Assembly: GCA_964641415.1 (NCBI GenBank)
Contig: CAZXMW010000011.1
Span: 22,934 to 86,933 of the forward strand
Length of the DNA stretch: 64,000 nucleotides
Direction of reading: 5' to 3'
DNA from: JAHECW01 sp964641415
GTDB lineage: Bacteria > Acidobacteriota > Thermoanaerobaculia > Thermoanaerobaculales > Sulfomarinibacteraceae
Shown here: positions 8,071 through 17,167 of the stretch, piece by piece
Numbering within the stretch: position 1 is the first letter of the stretch
Layout of the letters: each line of letters begins with the position of its first letter
The notes under the pieces: generated by a model
Seen by the model: only the letters and a program-made list of their open reading frames with translations
Told to the model about the DNA's origin: nothing
Database searches by the model: none
Position numbers and translations under genes: made by a program

Positions 8071-8688
8071 TCAGCTAACGGCGGCCTCGCCGTCGGCGCC
8101 GCGGTCACGCTGCCGACGCGGGGCGCCGGTGATGTAGTTGCTCTGCCGTCCGTACTGCAGGAGCGCCTTCTCGATCTTTTTCCGGCCGCGATACAGGCGC
8201 GACATGATGGTCCCAATTGGAACTTCCAGCGCGTCAGCGACCTCCTGGTAGCTGAGGCCCTGCAGGTCGACCATCAGCACCGCCATCCGATAGTGGTGGG
8301 GCAGCCCGAGCAGCGCCTCCCTGATGTCGTGGTCGAGCTCGGTGGCGAGCAGGTCGCCCTCGGGGTCGGATGCCGTCGGGGTGATCTCCTCGGGACTGTC
8401 CCCGGAGTCGCGCAGCTCGTCGAAGTCAAGCATCTGCGGGCGGTTTTTGGTCCGCCGATAGCCATTGATGAACGAGTTTTTCAAAATTCGGAACAGCCAG
8501 GCCTTGAGGTTAGTCCCTTCGGTGAACTGGTGATAGTGACGGAACGCCTTGAGGTAGGTTTCCTGGAGCAGATCTTCGCTCTCCTCGACCGAGCGCGTCA
8601 GTCGGAGCGCGGTCTTGAAGAGCTGGTCGCGATACGGAAGCTGGGGTGAGCTGAAGTCCCAGGCGGTGGTGGTTTTGGCATCGGTCAT
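8071..8688 (-). CDS. ECF RNA polymerase sigma factor (RpoE/SigR-like)
   Basis: 205 residues. Region 2 contains the -10 recognition helix (EDLLQETYLKAFRHYHQF, then GTNLKAWLFRILKNSFING), most like the SigR/RpoE-type ECF groups. Region 4 has the -35 helix-turn-helix (GLSYQEVADALEVPIGTIMS, RLYRGRKKIE). A charged tail of about 30 residues follows region 4. The start ATG 8688 has a perfect AGGAGG five bases away; an earlier in-frame start lacks this. No anti-sigma gene (zinc-binding or membrane) is adjacent, which is unusual for this type. Its own promoter looks like a housekeeping sigma-70 site (8707-8735), not an ECF autoregulatory site. Neighbours: SMUG1-type glycosylase downstream and a rubrerythrin-like gene divergent, suggesting oxidative or DNA damage stress. 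Confidence 0.92.
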   Translation of the reverse strand: MTDAKTTTAWDFSSPQLPYRDQLFKTALRLTRSVEESEDLLQETYLKAFRHYHQFTEGTNLKAWLFRILKNSFINGYRRTKNRPQMLDFDELRDSGDSPEEITPTASDPEGDLLATELDHDIREALLGLPHHYRMAVLMVDLQGLSYQEVADALEVPIGTIMSRLYRGRKKIEKALLQYGRQSNYITGAPRRQRDRGADGEAAVS

Positions 8689-8706
8689 ATCGGCCTCCTG
8701 CACTTT

Positions 8707-8735
8707 AATCTAGGTTCTGTCTCGGTTTTTGTCAA
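8707..8735 (-). promoter_or_regulatory. Sigma-70 promoter of the ECF sigma gene
   Basis: Reverse strand: TTGACA (8730-8735), a 17-base spacer and TAGATT (8707-8712). The predicted start of transcription near 8700 leaves a leader of about 12 bases that carries the AGGAGG of the sigma gene. Confidence 0.75.
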
Positions 8736-8751
8736 GGTTTTTGGTGATTAT

Positions 8752-8769
8752 TTCTAGATAAATTCTAGA
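8752..8769. promoter_or_regulatory. Paired TTCTAGA sites, candidate operator upstream of ECF promoter
   Basis: Two TTCTAGA heptamers (8752-8758 and 8763-8769), each with the palindrome TCTAGA, are 11 bases apart, one helical turn. They sit about 17 bases upstream of the ECF sigma -35 box, where an activator would bind. The surroundings (8700-8795) are far more A+T-rich than the rest of the window. The binding protein is unknown. Confidence 0.45.
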
Positions 8770-9002
8770 CATTTATGAACCTGAAAGTCCAAAGGTCTGA
8801 TTTTCATGAGGGTTGCTGCGATCAGCATCGAGGAGCCGGCGGGCGTTCCCGGTCGAGGTCACACCGCGTCGCGCCAGGCGGACCGGATTGCGGCTGCGAC
8901 GCCCTCGGCGTCATCCTGCGAGCTCTTGATCGGTCGATATGATATACACCTAAGCTGACTGACGCTCGGCGGCGACCCGCGCCGTTTCTGAAGGAGGACG
9001 AC
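8770..9002. other. Intergenic remainder between ECF sigma and rubrerythrin-like genes
   Basis: No credible gene. The A+T-rich half belongs to the ECF promoter. The remainder is G+C-rich and must hold the promoter of the gene at 9003; TTGATC (8926-8931) followed by A+T-rich bases to about 8950 is the only hint, and its spacing is poor. A clear AGGAGG lies just before 9003. Confidence 0.4.
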
Positions 9003-9455
9003 GTGAGCCTAAAGACCATCGACGAGATTCTCGATTTCGCCATCGCCAACGAGGAGAAGGCGGCAGCGCTCTACTACGACCTGGCCGACAAGGTCGAGCG
9101 TCCCGGAATGCGCGAGGCCTTCCTCCATTTCGCCAAGGAGGAGGAGGGGCACAAGGCTCGGCTGCTCAAGGTCAAGGAGGGCGAGCTGCCGACGGTTGCC
9201 GAGGAGAAGGTTGCCGATCTCGGCATCACCGAACTGCTGGTCGACGCCGAAGTCGCGCCCAACATGACCTATCAGGAGGCGCTGATTTTCGCGATGAAGG
9301 CGGAGAAGTCGGCTTTCACCCTGTACACCCGGCTCGCCGAGATGACGAACGACGCCGAGTTCCAGAATGTGTTCCAAAGCCTGGCTCAGCAAGAGGCGAA
9401 GCACAAGCTCCGTTTCGAAATCGAGTACGACGATCAGGTGCTCGACGGGGTCTGA
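9003..9455 (+). CDS. Rubrerythrin-like ferritin-family di-iron protein
   Basis: 150 residues forming a four-helix bundle. Di-iron ligands of the ferritin-like pattern are visible: Glu17 or Glu18 in helix 1, ExxH at 47-50, Glu101 in helix 3 and ExxH at 131-134. The C-terminal rubredoxin domain of classical rubrerythrin is missing, as in many single-domain relatives. Such proteins reduce peroxide or handle iron in the cytoplasm of anaerobes and microaerophiles. The start is GTG 9003 with AGGAGG nearby. It is divergent from the ECF sigma gene, which supports a shared role in oxidative stress, though no common promoter element can be named. Confidence 0.88.
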   Translation: MSLKTIDEILDFAIANEEKAAALYYDLADKVERPGMREAFLHFAKEEEGHKARLLKVKEGELPTVAEEKVADLGITELLVDAEVAPNMTYQEALIFAMKAEKSAFTLYTRLAEMTNDAEFQNVFQSLAQQEAKHKLRFEIEYDDQVLDGV

Positions 9456-9463
9456 CAGCAGCA

Positions 9464-9527
9464 GCCTTCTGCTCCGCCCCGCCTGACGGCGGAGGGGGCC
9501 CAGCGTCGCCCGTGCAGCGCGGCGCTC
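9464..9527 (+). repeat. Interspersed repeat family B, copy 1
   Basis: Shares CCTTCTGC, then about 30 looser bases, then GGCCCAGCGTCGCCCG and GCGCGGCGCT with 42270-42335, and a similar core in reverse at 63624-63692. It contains a hairpin, CTCCGCC (9472-9478) with GGCGGAG (9488-9494), and starts eight bases after the rubrerythrin-like stop codon. Confidence 0.55.
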
Positions 9528-9560
9528 GATGGGAGCCGATGAAGCCAATGCCGCTGCCGC

Positions 9561-9855
9561 CGGACGCGGACGCCGTCATCGGGATCGGACCCGGACGCGG
9601 ACTCGGACGCGGGCTCGGATTCGGACCCGGAATCGAATTCGGATTCGGACCCTGGCTCGGACGCGGGCTCGGATTCGGATACAGATGCGGATGCGGATGC
9701 GGATGCGGATGCGGATGCGGATAAGGATACGGGTGCGGATACGGATACGGATACGGATACGGATACGGATTCAGACCCTGGCTCGGACCCGGACGCGGAT
9801 TCGGACGCGGATTCGGACGCGGACTCGGACCCGGACTCGGACACGGGCACGGGTG
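9561..9855. repeat. Hexanucleotide island 2, about 295 bases (largest)
   Basis: Nearly 50 tandem units of the form CGGNNN, mostly CGGACG, CGGACT, CGGATT, CGGATG and CGGATA, with local runs of one variant (GCGGAT around 9684-9720, ACGGAT around 9735-9768). All six frames are open over parts of it and would encode dipeptide repeats such as Asp-Ser or Arg-Ile, so open frames here are no evidence of a gene. It fills most of the gap before the gamma-glutamyltransferase gene; only a TACCAT box (9865-9870) and AGGAGG lie between. Confidence 0.9.
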
Positions 9856-9893
9856 AATCCGTCGTACCATGGGCCCCACGACAGGAGGCAGCC

Positions 9894-11591
<1,698 letters not shown>

Positions 11592-11594
<3 letters not shown>

Positions 11595-11706
11595 TTCTCA
11601 GTTCTTAGTTTTGAGTTTTTAGTTCCATCGCATCGGTCCCGATCCGGCCGATCGATCTGTGATGTAACTCAAAACTAACAACTTAAAACTTAAAACTTAA
11701 AACTTT
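11592..11706. repeat. A+T-rich heptanucleotide inverted repeat, copy 1
   Basis: The left arm (about 11592-11628) is a period-7 tandem of AGTTCTC, AGTTCTT, AGTTTTG, AGTTTTT. The right arm (about 11664-11706) is its inverse, with ACTTAAA three times in tandem. The 35 bases between are G+C-rich. The RNA would form a long A-U hairpin. It starts at the gamma-glutamyltransferase stop codon, and the right arm ends 14 bases before the -10 box of the dynamin-like gene. Same design as 51526-51632. Confidence 0.8.
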
Positions 11707-11719
11707 GTCCGCGAGGCGG

Positions 11720-11725
11720 TACACT
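11720..11725 (+). promoter_or_regulatory. -10 box for leaderless dynamin-like mRNA
   Basis: TACACT ends seven bases before ATG 11733, with no Shine-Dalgarno sequence. The A+T-rich repeat arm ends 14 bases upstream and could act as an UP-type element. Confidence 0.45.
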
Positions 11726-11732
11726 CCGGGGC

Positions 11733-13469
11733 ATGCTGGACGCGATTCTGACGCCTGACCGTGAAACTCTGCTGGCTGACGAGCGGGCGCTGCTCGCCGA
11801 CGTCGCCGAGGCCCTGGAGAATGCCGGCGTCGCCGCCGAGGAGCGCCGGGCGTTGGCCGACTCGGTCCGTCAGCTCGACGAGCTCTTCCTGCTGGTGGTG
11901 GTGGGCGAGTTCAACGCCGGCAAGTCGGCCTTCATCAACGCCCTGTTCGCCCGAGACCTGCTCGCCGAGGGCGTGACCCCGACCACTGCCACGATCCACC
12001 TTCTGGCCTGGGGCGAGAACGAGGGCCGTCAGGCGGTGGACGCGGTCACCGAGCGCAGCACCGCCCCGGTGACGATCCTGCGCCACCTGACGGTGGTCGA
12101 CACCCCCGGCACCAACGCCCTCGACCGCAGCCACGAGGCGCTCACCAGCCACTACGTGCCCCGCGCCGACCTGGTGCTGTTCGTGACCTCCGCCGACCGG
12201 CCCTTCTCCGAGTCCGAGCGCATCTTCCTCGAACGCATCCGCCAGTGGGGCAAGAAGGTCGTGGTGGTGGTCAACAAGGTCGACATCCTGCGCTCGCCGG
12301 GGGAGGTTCGCGAGGTTCTCGACTGGGTGCGCTCGAACGGCATGCGTCTGCTCGGCACCACCCCCCAGGTCTTCCCGATCTCGGCCCGCGGGGCGCGCCG
12401 GGCCCAGGCCGACGGCGACGACGAGGCGCTCGAGGCGAGCGGCCTACCGGCGGTCGAGGCGTGGCTCCACTCCACCCTCGACGAGGAGGAGCGGCTTCGT
12501 CTCAAGCTCGGCAACCCCCTGGGGGTCGCTGCCCGCCTCCTCGACGACGCGCTGGCGACGGTGCGCGACCAGCTCGCGGTCCTCGCCGACGACCGCGCCG
12601 CGATCGCCGACATCGAGGCCCAGTCGGCGACCTTCACGTCCGATGTCGACCGCGAGTTCGGCCTGCGCCTGGCCGACATCGACAACGTCCTGCTCGGAAT
12701 GGAGAATCGGGGCCTCGAGTTCTTCGACGAGACCGTGCGCCTGTCCCGGCTGCGCGGGCTGCTCGACAAGGCCGCCCTGCAGCGCCGCTTCGAGACCGAG
12801 GTGGTGGCCGACGCCCCGGCCCGCGTCGAGGCCAAGGTCTCCTCCCTCATCGACTGGCTGGTTGAGGCCGACCTCCAGCAGTGGCAGGCGGTGGTCAACC
12901 ACGTCAACCGCCGGGCCGCCGCCCACGCCGACCGCATGGTGGGCGAGGTCGGCGGCCGCTTCGAGGCCGACCGGGGCCGCCTGCTCGCCACGGTGGGCCG
13001 GGCCGCCGCCGACGGCCTGGCGGGCTACGACCGCGTTGCCGAGGCGCGGCGCATGGCCGACGAGGTCCAGCAGGCGGTCGCCGGTACGGCGCTCGCCGGG
13101 GTCGGCGCGGTCGGCCTCGGCGCCGCCGTCGCCATGCTCGCCTCGTCGACCGCCGCCGACGTCACCGGGATGCTCGCCGCCGGTCTGCTCCTGTCACTGG
13201 GGCTGTTCATCCTGCCCCATCGGCGGCGCCGGGCCAAGGCCGAGCTCAAGGCCAAGATCGAGGCCCTCAGGTCCGAGATCATGACCGCGCTCGGCGAGCA
13301 GTTCTCCGCCGAGGCCGAGCGCAGCCGGTCGCGGCTCGCAGCCACCATCGCCCCCTACACCCGCTTCGTGCGCACCGAGGCCGAGCGCCTCGAGGGCGAG
13401 CAGGCCGGCCTCGACACCCTCGCCGCGCGGATCGCCTCCATGCAGGCCCGGGTCGCCGACCTGCTCTGA
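11733..13469 (+). CDS. Bacterial dynamin-like GTPase
   Basis: 578 residues. GTPase motifs are complete: G1 GEFNAGKS (58-65), a threonine-rich switch I (GVTPTTATI), G3 DTPGTN, and G4 NKVD. Long helical regions follow (about 250-420), then two adjacent hydrophobic segments near 450-490 (GVGAVGLGAAVAMLA and AAGLLLSLGLFIL) with a basic stop HRRRRAK, then a final coiled-coil-like region. This is the layout of bacterial dynamin-like proteins that bind and remodel membranes. Many come in pairs; no second copy is adjacent. The start ATG 11733 follows a TACACT box, so a leaderless mRNA is expected. Confidence 0.9.
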   Translation: MLDAILTPDRETLLADERALLADVAEALENAGVAAEERRALADSVRQLDELFLLVVVGEFNAGKSAFINALFARDLLAEGVTPTTATIHLLAWGENEGRQAVDAVTERSTAPVTILRHLTVVDTPGTNALDRSHEALTSHYVPRADLVLFVTSADRPFSESERIFLERIRQWGKKVVVVVNKVDILRSPGEVREVLDWVRSNGMRLLGTTPQVFPISARGARRAQADGDDEALEASGLPAVEAWLHSTLDEEERLRLKLGNPLGVAARLLDDALATVRDQLAVLADDRAAIADIEAQSATFTSDVDREFGLRLADIDNVLLGMENRGLEFFDETVRLSRLRGLLDKAALQRRFETEVVADAPARVEAKVSSLIDWLVEADLQQWQAVVNHVNRRAAAHADRMVGEVGGRFEADRGRLLATVGRAAADGLAGYDRVAEARRMADEVQQAVAGTALAGVGAVGLGAAVAMLASSTAADVTGMLAAGLLLSLGLFILPHRRRRAKAELKAKIEALRSEIMTALGEQFSAEAERSRSRLAATIAPYTRFVRTEAERLEGEQAGLDTLAARIASMQARVADLL

Positions 13470-13520
13470 GCGAGAAGCCATTGCCTCGCCGAGCACCACG
13501 ACCTCTTGATCGTTCCTTCT

Positions 13521-13593
13521 GACGAGCGCACACCGCTCGTCATTCCCCGGGAGTGACGGGGCCTTCTGCAGGAAGGGACCGGCACTCCCGGGG
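13521..13593. terminator. Two perfect hairpins between convergent genes
   Basis: First hairpin: GACGAGCG (13521-13528) with CGCTCGTC (13534-13541), five-base loop. Second: an 11-bp stem CCCCGGGAGTG (13545-13555) with CACTCCCGGGG (13583-13593) that encloses an inner stem CCTTC (13562-13566) with GAAGG (13572-13576). They sit in the 138-base gap between the dynamin-like gene and the end of the BNR-repeat gene, as expected of a two-way terminator, but have no T-tract. Confidence 0.55.
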
Positions 13594-13607
13594 CCTGCAA
13601 CCCCACC

Positions 13608-16600
13608 TCACTCGGGCAGACGCCTCCCCGGCGACCACGGCGCCCCCGCAGCCTCCGCCCTGGCCTCGAAGGCCGGGATGTCGGCCTCCAGGAGCTGCCG
13701 CAGCTCGGGCTCGAGGGCGCCGAAGCGCTCGACGGCGATCTCCAAAGCCCGCCGGTGGGTCGGGGTCGGGCCGTAGTCCGTTTGGCCGTTGGTCATCCCG
13801 GCGAGCCGCAGGCGGTCGGCGATGCTCGGGACCCGGGGCTGGCCGAAGGCGGCCTCCGAGCGGCTGCCGGCGAGGACCTGCTCGACGTCGAAGAGTCGCT
13901 GCCTCAGAGCCTCCAGCTCGCCGTCCAGGGCGCCGGGGGCGGCGGTCGACCGCTCGAGGGCTTTGCCGAGGAGCTCGACCCGCTTGAAGGCGAGATCGAG
14001 GGCCTCGGCGGCGGCGGTGACCCGGCGCTGGACCGCGGCGACCTGCCGCATGTAGGCCGAGGTCGCCTCGGGCGGGGTCCCCTCGAGAGTGCCCTCGAGG
14101 ACCCGCACCACCTCGAACCCGACCGGCCCGGCGAGCTCTTCGACCGCACCGTCGACCCGCTTCGCGAGGGTCACCGTGTAGCGGCCGGGCGGGGCCATAA
14201 AGCCGCCGCGGAAGCGGCGCTGCCAGGGCTCGACCTCGCCCTCGTCCCACGGCACTGCCCGGGCGGAGGGGTCGCGCAGGTCCCAGGCCACCCGATGGAA
14301 GCCGGGCGTGGTCGGCCCGGTCAGAGTCCGCACCACCTCGCCCGAGGCGTCGTGGACGGTGAGCAGGATCTCCGGCGCCGGCTGGCGCCGCTCGGCCTCG
14401 AGGACGTCGAAGCCGACCGCGGGCGTGTCCTTCCACTCGGCTTCGAGCGGCTTCTCCGACGCGCGCCGCTGCGCCTCGAGGGTCTCGAGGCCGTCGGCCA
14501 GGTGGTAGGTGAGGACCGCGCCGAAGGGCGGGTTCGGGGCCACGAAGGAGGCGGCGCCCTGGGACGCCCGGCCGTCCTGGCCGAGGGTCCGGCGTTCGAC
14601 GTACCACAGAGCATCGCGCACCCCGAACAGGTGGGCCTCGCGGGCGAGGATCTCGGGGGTCACCTCGCGCAGCGGCTTGTAGTCGTCGAGGACGTACAAG
14701 CCGCGGCCGAAGGACGCGCCGACCAGGTCGGTGTCGCGGCGCTGGATGGCGAGGTCGCGGAAGGAGATGGTGGGCACGCCGCCTTCCAGCTTGACCCAGT
14801 GGGCGCCGGTGTCGACGGTGAAGAAGATGCCGAACTCGGTGGCCGCGAAGAAAAGCTCGGGCCGGACGTGGTCCTGGACCAGCCGCCACATCAGGTGGCG
14901 GTCGGGCAGGTCGCCGGTCATCGAGGTCCAGGTGCGGCCGCGGTCGGTGGTCCTGACCAGGTAGGGGGCGAAGTCGCCGAGCTTGTGGTTGTCGAGGCAG
15001 ACATAGGCGGTGTCGGCGTCGAAGAGGTCGGCCTTGATGTCGTTGATGAATGCCGTCTCCGGCACGCCGGGCAGGCTGCCGACCTCGATCGCCCGCCAGC
15101 TCGAGCCGCCGTTCAAGCTGACCTGGACGAGCCCGTCGTCGGTGCCCGCCCACAGCAGCCCCGCCTCGACCGGCGACTCTGCCAGGGAGGTGATGGTGTT
15201 GTAGTTGGACATGGCGATGAAGTCCCAGGGCGCGGTGGCGCTCCACTGGCGTCCCATCACCGGCAGCAGCATCCGGTTCTGATCGCGGGTCAGGTCGGGG
15301 CTGATCGCAGTCCAGCTGTCGCCCCGGTCGTCGGAGCGCCAGACCCGCTGGGAGGCGTGGTAGATCCGCGTCGGCGAGTGCGGGCTGACCAGAATCGGCG
15401 CATCCCAGTTGAAGCGCTCGGGTGGATCGCCGGGCTCGGGCTGGGGCTGGATGTAGACGATGCCCCCGGTGGCGCGGTCGGTGCGGACAAGATTGCCCTG
15501 CTGCCACTGGGAGTAGACGATGTCCGGGTTGCCCGGCTCCACCGCCGGCTGGTGGCCGTCGGCATAGAGGGTGATGAACCAGTCGGCGTTGCGGATCCCG
15601 TTGACGCTGTCGGTTCGGATCGGCCCGCCCTGGGTGTTGTTGTCCTGGGTTCCGCCGTAGACCTTGGCGAAGGGCGCCGAGTCGTCGATGGCGAGCTTGT
15701 AGAACTGGGTCACCGGCAGGTTGGCGACGAAGCGCCAGGTCCCGGCCAGGTCGAAGCTCTCATACAGCCCGCCGTCGGTGCCGGCGAGCAGGTAGTCCGG
15801 GTCGTCGGGACGGAAGACCAGGGCGTGGTTGTCCGAGTGCTTGAACTCCTCTTCGAGCCGCCGAAAGGTCGTGCCGCCGTCGTCGGAAACCTGGATCCGG
15901 ACGTCCATCAGGTAGATCCGGTCGAAGGCGTGGGGGCTCGCGACCAGCTCCTGGTAGTAATGCGGTCCGGTGCCGCCTGACACCGCGTCCGACCGCTTGG
16001 ACCAGCTCGCGCCGCGGTCGGCGGAGCGCCAGACGCCGCCTGAGCGGTTGTCGAGCTCGATGGCGGCGTAGAGCACGTCGGGGTTCTGGGGCGAGATGGC
16101 GAGGCCGATCTTGCCCAGGTTGCCGTCGGGAAGGCCGATGGTGAGCTCGGTCCAGGTGTCGCCGCCGTCGGTCGAGCGGTGGATCCCGCTCTCGGGGCCG
16201 CCGCCGACGTGAGCGGCCACGGTCCGGTGGCGCTGCCAGGTCGCGGCGTAGAGCACGTCTGGGTCGCGCGGGTCCATGACGAGATCGGTGACCCCGGTCC
16301 ACTCGCCGGCGGCCAGGACCTTCACCCAGGAGTCGCCGCCGTCGGTGGTCTTGAACAGGCCGCGGTCGCCGCCCGACGACCACAGCGGGCCCTGGGCGGC
16401 GATCCAGACCGTGTCCGGATCGGCGGGGTGGACGACGATCTTCGAGATGTGCTCGGACTCGCCGAGGCCGACGTTGCGCCAGCTTGAGCCGCCGTCGTCG
16501 CTGCGGTAGACGCCGTCTCCGAAGCCGACGTGACGGCCGCCGACGTTCTCGCCGGTCCCGACCCAGACCACGTGCGGATTCGTCGGGTCGATGGCGATGC

Positions 16601-16886
16601 AGCCGATGGAGTACGACGGCTGATCGTCGAAGATCGGCTGCCAGGTCGTTCCCGAGTTGACGGTCTTCCAGATCCCTCCCGAGCCGACCGCGACGTACCA
16701 CACGCTCGGGTCGTTCGGATGGATGGCGATGTCGGCGATGCGGCCGGACATCAGGGCCGGACCGATCCCCCGCAGCTCGAGGCCCGCGAAGGCCTTCGCG
16801 GTCATGCCCGGCCGGTCCTCTTCGGTGGCCGCCGACAGCGGCAGAGCGAGCGCAACGACGGTCAACGCGACAAGAACTCGTCTCAT
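13608..16886 (-). CDS. Secreted BNR-repeat (VPS10/sortilin-like) protein
   Basis: 1092 residues with a signal peptide (MRRVLVALTV to about residue 20). At least ten Asp-box/BNR turns of the form SxDxGxxW are spread over the first 700 residues (for example YRSDDGGSSW, KTTDGGDSW, RSTDGGDTW, RSDDRGDSW), forming one or two beta-propellers. The last 300 residues hold a beta-sandwich region followed by a helical tail. Proteins of this kind are abundant in Acidobacteriota and Bacteroidota and often labelled glycosyl hydrolase without proof; I see no sialidase or other catalytic residues. I chose ATG 16886, which begins the signal peptide and has a G-rich stretch upstream; an in-frame ATG four codons earlier is possible. 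A TAGCCT box at 16926-16931 (reverse) is a likely -10. Confidence 0.88.
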   Translation of the reverse strand: MRRVLVALTVVALALPLSAATEEDRPGMTAKAFAGLELRGIGPALMSGRIADIAIHPNDPSVWYVAVGSGGIWKTVNSGTTWQPIFDDQPSYSIGCIAIDPTNPHVVWVGTGENVGGRHVGFGDGVYRSDDGGSSWRNVGLGESEHISKIVVHPADPDTVWIAAQGPLWSSGGDRGLFKTTDGGDSWVKVLAAGEWTGVTDLVMDPRDPDVLYAATWQRHRTVAAHVGGGPESGIHRSTDGGDTWTELTIGLPDGNLGKIGLAISPQNPDVLYAAIELDNRSGGVWRSADRGASWSKRSDAVSGGTGPHYYQELVASPHAFDRIYLMDVRIQVSDDGGTTFRRLEEEFKHSDNHALVFRPDDPDYLLAGTDGGLYESFDLAGTWRFVANLPVTQFYKLAIDDSAPFAKVYGGTQDNNTQGGPIRTDSVNGIRNADWFITLYADGHQPAVEPGNPDIVYSQWQQGNLVRTDRATGGIVYIQPQPEPGDPPERFNWDAPILVSPHSPTRIYHASQRVWRSDDRGDSWTAISPDLTRDQNRMLLPVMGRQWSATAPWDFIAMSNYNTITSLAESPVEAGLLWAGTDDGLVQVSLNGGSSWRAIEVGSLPGVPETAFINDIKADLFDADTAYVCLDNHKLGDFAPYLVRTTDRGRTWTSMTGDLPDRHLMWRLVQDHVRPELFFAATEFGIFFTVDTGAHWVKLEGGVPTISFRDLAIQRRDTDLVGASFGRGLYVLDDYKPLREVTPEILAREAHLFGVRDALWYVERRTLGQDGRASQGAASFVAPNPPFGAVLTYHLADGLETLEAQRRASEKPLEAEWKDTPAVGFDVLEAERRQPAPEILLTVHDASGEVVRTLTGPTTPGFHRVAWDLRDPSARAVPWDEGEVEPWQRRFRGGFMAPPGRYTVTLAKRVDGAVEELAGPVGFEVVRVLEGTLEGTPPEATSAYMRQVAAVQRRVTAAAEALDLAFKRVELLGKALERSTAAPGALDGELEALRQRLFDVEQVLAGSRSEAAFGQPRVPSIADRLRLAGMTNGQTDYGPTPTHRRALEIAVERFGALEPELRQLLEADIPAFEARAEAAGAPWSPGRRLPE

Positions 16887-17052
16887 GATTCCCCCCATCG
16901 CGGGGGTCCCCGCCCCCGGTCCCCCAGGCTAGCAGAGCGGGGGCCTTTCGGGGCAGCGATCGTCGCCGAAACCGGCAACCACCCGGCGAATCCGGGAGCC
17001 ACGCGTCGGGGAGGGTTTTACATTCTCCCGTCCGGTCGAAGGGCGCCGTGGC

Positions 17053-17097
17053 GCCCGACCCGGACCCGGAACCGGACCCGGACCCGCACCCGGTTGA
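17053..17097. repeat. Hexanucleotide island 3
   Basis: A short run of CGGACC, CGGAAC, CGGACC and related units lies in the 281-base gap upstream of the BNR-repeat gene and downstream of the efflux operon. No gene is seen in the rest of this gap. Confidence 0.7.
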
Positions 17098-17167
17098 CGC
17101 CACGCGTTCCATGGAGCGACTGTTCGCTGCCGCTGCCGCTGGTGCCGGACTCGGACGCAGACTGGCG

